Shown here one piece after another: positions 60,208 through 64,000 of a stretch of 64,000 nt of DNA. The stretch's first letter is position 1. Every line of letters starts with the position of its first letter. The notes beneath the pieces were generated by a model. It saw nothing but the letters and a program-made list of their open reading frames with translations. It searched no databases and was not told the DNA's origin. The stretch is from Gordonia jinhuaensis (GTDB lineage: Bacteria; Actinomycetota; Actinomycetes; Mycobacteriales; Mycobacteriaceae), in contig NZ_BMGC01000009.1 of the NCBI RefSeq assembly GCF_014639795.1, positions 1-64,000 on the forward strand, read 5' to 3'. Both the position numbers and the translations under genes were made by a program.

Positions 60208-62718
60208 GTGAGCACTGCGCAGGCCGATACCGTCGACGTCCGTACCGGATTGACCTCTGCGCAGGTTGCCGATCGGGTCGCGCGCGGTCAGGTGAACCGC
60301 GTTCCCGACAAATCCGGACGCACGGTCGGCGACATCGTCAAGGCCAACGTGTTCACCCGGATCAACGCGATCCTCGGGGTGCTGTTCATCCTCGTGGTGC
60401 TCACCGGTTCGCTCATCAACGGACTCTTCGCGCTGCTGATCATCGCCAACAGTGCGATCGGCATCATCCAGGAGATCCGCGCGAAGAAGACCCTCGACAA
60501 CCTCGCGATCGTCGGTCAGACGCGCCCGTCGGTGCGCCGCGACGGCGTGGTGACACAGATCGGCACCGACGAGGTGGTGATCGACGACATCATCGAACTC
60601 GGCCCGGGCGATCAGGCAGTCGTCGACGGCGTGGTCGTGGAGGCCTCGGCGCTCGACGTCGACGAATCTCTGCTCACCGGGGAATCCGACGCCCAGGACA
60701 AGTCGCCGGGCGACAAGATCATGTCCGGTAGCTATGCCGTCTCGGGGTCGGGAGCCTATCGCGCGGAGAAGGTCGGCGCCGACGCCTACGCCGCCCAGAT
60801 CACCGGCGAGGCGGGAACGTTCACGCTGGTCAACTCGGAGCTGATGAACGGGATCAACCAGATCCTCAAGGTCATCACCTGGCTGCTGATCCCCGCCGGA
60901 GTGCTCACCATCGTCAACCAGCTCGTCGTCAGCCGCAGTGGGATCCGGTCGAGCATCCTGGGCATGGTCGCCGCACTGGTCCCGATGGTGCCCGAGGGTC
61001 TCGTGCTGATGACCACCATCGCGTTCGCGGTCGGTGTGATCCGGCTGGGTCAGCGCAAGTGCCTGGTCAACGAGCTCCCGGCGATCGAGGGCCTCGCACG
61101 CGTGGACACGGTGTGCACCGACAAGACCGGCACACTCACCGAGAACGGCATGAAGCTCTCGCAGGTCGACCCGGTCGCCGGTGCGGAGGCGGCCATCGCG
61201 GGGGTCTCGATCGACGACGTCCTCGCGGCGCTCGCGGCGAACGATCCGCACCCCAACGCCAGCATGCAGGCGATCGCCGATGGGCTCCCCGATGCCCCGG
61301 ACTGGTCGGTGACCGCCATCGCGCCCTTCTCCTCGGCCAAGAAGTGGAGCGGGATGTCGTTCCGCGACAACGGCTCGGGTGACAGTCGTGGCAACTGGCT
61401 GCTCGGCGCCCCCGACGTGCTGCTCGAGCAGGGCAGCGATGCGGCCGCGCGTGCGGAGGAACTGGGCTCGAGCGGGCTGCGCATCCTGCTGCTGGCCGGT
61501 ACCGACGTGCCGGTCGACACCGACACCGACGATGGGCTCACCGCGCCTGGACATGTGGTGGCGGTGGCGTTGATCGCGCTGGAGCAGCGGGTGCGACCAG
61601 ATGCCGGTGCGACCATCGAGTACTTCGGTGAGCAGCATGTCGCGGTGAAGGTGATCTCCGGCGACAATGCGGTGTCGGTCGGTGCCGTCGCCGCATCCCT
61701 CGGACTGGGCACCATCGAATCGTCGGTCGACGCCCGCACGCTGCCCACCGACCAGGACGAGCTGGCTGCCGCGGTCGAGAAGGCGACCAGTTTCGGCCGC
61801 GTCAAACCCGAGCAGAAGCGTGCGATGGTCAATGCGCTTCAGGCACACGACCATTCGGTGGCGATGACCGGAGACGGCGTCAACGACGTACTCGCGCTCA
61901 AGGATGCCGACATCGGCGTCGCGATGGGGGCGGGTAGTTCCGCTGCCCGTTCGGTGGCGCAGATCGTGTTGCTGGACAACAAGTTCGCCACTCTGCCCTA
62001 TGTGGTGGGCGAGGGCAGGCGGGTGATCGGCAACATCGAACGCGTGTCGAATCTGTTCCTCACCAAGACGGTCTCGGCGGTGGTGCTGGCGGTGCTGGTC
62101 GGTGTGGGCGGCATCGCCGCGAAGATCTTCGGCTTCTCGGCCATCTCCTACCCGTTTCAGCCCATCCACGTGACGATCTCGGCGTGGTTCACCATCGGCG
62201 TGCCCGCTTTCGTGTTGTCGCTGGCGCCCAACAACGAACGCGCGCGCGACGGCTTCGTGCGTCGGGTGCTGCGTCTGGCGATCCCCTCGGGTGTGGTGGT
62301 CGGGGTGGCGACGTTCGTCTCCTATCTGCTGGTGTATCCGGGCGCGAGCGCGGCCACCATCGGCGGCAAGGACTCGGTGGCGATGACACCGGATCAGACC
62401 CAGGCCGCGACCACGGCCCTCATCACGATGATCGCCATCGCGTGGTATGTCCTCGTGGTGGTGGCTCGGCCGTACAACTGGTGGAAGATCGTTCTCCTGG
62501 TGTTCTGTGCGCTGGCCTATGTGGTGATCTTCACGGTGCCCTTCTTCCAGCACATGTTCTCCCTCGACCCGAGCAACCTGCACAAGACGGCAATCGCCTT
62601 CACCTGCGCGATCGTGGGCATGGTCTGCGTGGAGATCACCCACCAGTTCACCAGCCGACGCCTGGCCGCCGACGATGCCGCCGACGACGCTGCGCATGGC
62701 TTCACCCAAGCGTCCTGA
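60208..62718 (+). CDS. ctpE: P-type cation ATPase (CtpE-like)
   Basis: An 836-residue P-type ATPase. Motifs in order: LLTGESD in the actuator domain, [10 protein letters not shown] in the ion-binding helix 4, [10 protein letters not shown] with phosphorylated Asp, KVISGDN, and [20 protein letters not shown]. No N-terminal heavy-metal domain is present. In mycobacteria CtpE is a calcium importer. The gene order with the small Rv0909-like gene downstream matches M. tuberculosis Rv0908-Rv0909, supporting the symbol. GAGAGGGGAGTCCG precedes the GTG start at 60208. Confidence 0.87.
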   Translation: MSTAQADTVDVRTGLTSAQVADRVARGQVNRVPDKSGRTVGDIVKANVFTRINAILGVLFILVVLTGSLINGLFALLIIANSAIGIIQEIRAKKTLDNLAIVGQTRPSVRRDGVVTQIGTDEVVIDDIIELGPGDQAVVDGVVVEASALDVDESLLTGESDAQDKSPGDKIMSGSYAVSGSGAYRAEKVGADAYAAQITGEAGTFTLVNSELMNGINQILKVITWLLIPAGVLTIVNQLVVSRSGIRSSILGMVAALVPMVPEGLVLMTTIAFAVGVIRLGQRKCLVNELPAIEGLARVDTVCTDKTGTLTENGMKLSQVDPVAGAEAAIAGVSIDDVLAALAANDPHPNASMQAIADGLPDAPDWSVTAIAPFSSAKKWSGMSFRDNGSGDSRGNWLLGAPDVLLEQGSDAAARAEELGSSGLRILLLAGTDVPVDTDTDDGLTAPGHVVAVALIALEQRVRPDAGATIEYFGEQHVAVKVISGDNAVSVGAVAASLGLGTIESSVDARTLPTDQDELAAAVEKATSFGRVKPEQKRAMVNALQAHDHSVAMTGDGVNDVLALKDADIGVAMGAGSSAARSVAQIVLLDNKFATLPYVVGEGRRVIGNIERVSNLFLTKTVSAVVLAVLVGVGGIAAKIFGFSAISYPFQPIHVTISAWFTIGVPAFVLSLAPNNERARDGFVRRVLRLAIPSGVVVGVATFVSYLLVYPGASAATIGGKDSVAMTPDQTQAATTALITMIAIAWYVLVVVARPYNWWKIVLLVFCALAYVVIFTVPFFQHMFSLDPSNLHKTAIAFTCAIVGMVCVEITHQFTSRRLAADDAADDAAHGFTQAS

Positions 62719-62857
62719 AACACGTCGATCGACCGCTTCTCGTGGGGCCCGTCGAGGGTGTTTGGGATCGACGTGCGGTGGGCTGTGAGTGTGAAGAGAA
62801 CGTCACGGTTCGGGGCGATTCGCACGAGACCGCCGGTTTGCTATCTAGAATTCCCTT

Positions 62858-63151
62858 ATGGATTTCAATGGCATGGTGGACAAGGCCAAGGGACTGCTGA
62901 GCCAGAACAAGCAGTACATCGACAAGGGCGCCGACGCGATCGACAAGGCGACCAAGGGCAAATATCACGACACCGTGGAGAAGGGCCGCGACGCCGCCAA
63001 CAAATACGTCGGTGGCGACGAGAAGACCGACGAGAAGACCGGGCCGAGTACCCCCGAACAGTCCCCGGGTACACCCGCCCCGGAGCAGCCGAAGGCGGCC
63101 GAGCAGACCCCGCCGCAGCCGAAGGGGGAGGGCGAGCCGCCCACCTCCTGA
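62858..63151 (+). CDS. Rv0909/MT0933-like small antitoxin-type protein
   Basis: A 97-residue protein. Residues 1-50 form a helical, charged segment, MDFNGMVDKAKGLLSQN and YIDKGADAIDKATKGKYHDTV; the rest is a Pro/Glu-rich tail. The N-terminus matches the MT0933 family, proposed as the antitoxin partner of Rv0910. Here Rv0910 is not next in line; a secreted lipase follows instead. Position directly after ctpE is conserved with M. tuberculosis. Whether it acts as an antitoxin here is unknown. Confidence 0.8.
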   Translation: MDFNGMVDKAKGLLSQNKQYIDKGADAIDKATKGKYHDTVEKGRDAANKYVGGDEKTDEKTGPSTPEQSPGTPAPEQPKAAEQTPPQPKGEGEPPTS

Positions 63152-63204
63152 AGCCCGGCATCCGCAATTCGCACGGTGCGGGACCCCGCACCGTCGAGCG
63201 CGTT

Positions 63205-64000
63205 GTGCGGGTCTGTGCGCTTGTCCTGGTGTCGATGGTGGCCGTGTCGGGCCTGGTGTCGTGTTCGACCGGTCGGCAGGATGCGATACGGCAGACCTCC
63301 TCGGCGACGTCAGGTTTCACCGCCCCGGCGCCGGTGTCGGGATCGGCTGCCACCAATGAGCCCGGAACCGTCGTGTCGCGCAACGTCTTCGAAGGCTCGG
63401 GTTCGCTCGCGGGATTGCGTGGCTACCGTGTCGTGTACAGCTCCACCGCCGGTTATGCCCCGATCGGCACCGAGGTCTCGGGAGTGGTGGTGGTCCCGCC
63501 CGGCGACCCACCCGTCGGCGGCTGGCCGATCATCGCCTTCGGCCACGGCACCACCGGCACCACCCCCGATTGCGGGCCGTCGGATCATCCGGATCTGCTC
63601 GGGGAATCGGGGACCGTCGCCGACCTCGCCCGCGCTGGCTACGTGGTGGCCGCCACCGACTATCAGGGGCTCGGCGCGCGGGGCAACGGCGACCCCGGAC
63701 ACCCCTATCTCGAGCCACGCACCGTGGCGCACAACATGATCGACATGGTGCGGGCGGCCCGCACAGTGGTGCCGCAGACCTCACGTGAATGGGCTTCCTT
63801 CGGCTCGTCGCAGGGCGGGCGGGCCGCCTGGGCGGCGGCCGAGAGCGCGTCGGACTATGGATCGGACCTCGACTTCGTGGGCGCCGCCGCGCTCGCCCCC
63901 GCCGCCGACACGGCACCGCTGGTGACCGTCGACCACCCGCCGACGTTCACCTACCTGCAGAAGTCGTTCCTGCCGATGATCATCGACGGACTCGCCGTGG
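63205..64000 (+). CDS. Secreted lipase-type alpha/beta hydrolase lipoprotein (5' part)
   Basis: The frame is open to the window end. GTG 63205 gives VRVCALVLVSMVAVSGLVSC, a signal peptide with lipobox LVSC. No Shine-Dalgarno sequence was seen. The mature part contains IIAFGHGTTGTTPDCGPS (oxyanion loop), DYQGLGARGNGDPGHPYL, and the nucleophile elbow GSSQGG with its Ser. This matches the LIP secretory lipase family of actinobacteria (Rv-type lipases), which hydrolyse triacylglycerols outside the cell. The catalytic Asp and His lie beyond the window. Confidence 0.8.
   Translation, partial: MRVCALVLVSMVAVSGLVSCSTGRQDAIRQTSSATSGFTAPAPVSGSAATNEPGTVVSRNVFEGSGSLAGLRGYRVVYSSTAGYAPIGTEVSGVVVVPPGDPPVGGWPIIAFGHGTTGTTPDCGPSDHPDLLGESGTVADLARAGYVVAATDYQGLGARGNGDPGHPYLEPRTVAHNMIDMVRAARTVVPQTSREWASFGSSQGGRAAWAAAESASDYGSDLDFVGAAALAPAADTAPLVTVDHPPTFTYLQKSFLPMIIDGLAV

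Noticed and set aside
60088-62709. An 873-residue open frame antisense to ctpE
   Set aside because: It is Asp/Arg/His-rich without motifs and mirrors ctpE codon usage. The ctpE sense frame has all P-type ATPase motifs.

Overview
This is high-GC actinobacterial DNA, most likely from Gordonia or a close relative in the Mycobacteriales. The main reasons are an EspG/PPE-type gene group, an LGFP-repeat envelope protein, a WhiB7-like gene with its AT-hook, ATGA-coupled genes, and the ctpE-Rv0909 gene order known from mycobacteria. It reads as chromosome. The only mobile-element trace is the last 30 codons of an IS30-type transposase at the left edge. No rRNA, tRNA or CRISPR array was seen.

Layout. 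1-5.7 kb: transposase end, adenosine deaminase, then an espG / two DUF3558 lipoproteins / PPE-like group with no ESX core genes beside it. 5.7-11.5 kb: a coupled HTH / membrane protein / ABC operon, an ABC half-transporter with a heptanucleotide repeat in its leader, and two tiny paralogous Trp/Arg-rich genes (41 and 39 aa). Two arrays of a 19-bp palindromic repeat sit in gaps at 1.45-1.53 and 8.90-9.03 kb. 11.7-24 kb: a CDGSH-type Fe-S protein whose ligand His is Cys, a flavin monooxygenase, an enoyl-CoA hydratase-like protein, an NCS1 permease, exonuclease III, XdhC, a MarR-MFS pair and two membrane proteins.

23.9-28.4 kb: a magnesium unit read on the minus strand. An M-box riboswitch precedes a possible leader peptide, then mgtA and mgtC. 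Just upstream lies a whiB7-like gene broken by an in-frame TAA. 28.5-35 kb: a BASS-family transporter, LysR and Lrp regulators, an amidase, and a DUF3311/sodium-solute symporter pair whose symporter is frameshifted. 35-44.3 kb: an MFS exporter, an aminotransferase, the LGFP protein, a beta-lactamase-fold lipoprotein, a CDF transporter, an FAD oxidase and an NCS2 permease with a C-terminal helical extension.

44.5-52 kb: a phosphonate locus. It has a phnSTUV-type ABC importer, a phosphonatase-like hydrolase, an FAD oxidoreductase, a PhnZ-like HD protein and a PhnF-like GntR regulator. Two TTGGTnTAGACCAA operators lie in the divergent promoter. 52-64 kb: a UvrA paralogue, cytochrome oxidase subunit I (ctaD) with two DosR-like boxes upstream, an aldolase / lactone oxidase / TetR operon, ctpE, an Rv0909-like small protein, and the start of a secreted lipase.

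Most novel-looking items: the Trp/Arg-rich mini-protein pair beside an ABC transporter, the 19-bp repeat arrays, the broken whiB7, the His-to-Cys CDGSH protein, and the leader peptide between the M-box and mgtA. Three genes look disrupted (whiB7, the symporter, the phnV N-terminus), so base-call errors must be excluded before they are called pseudogenes.
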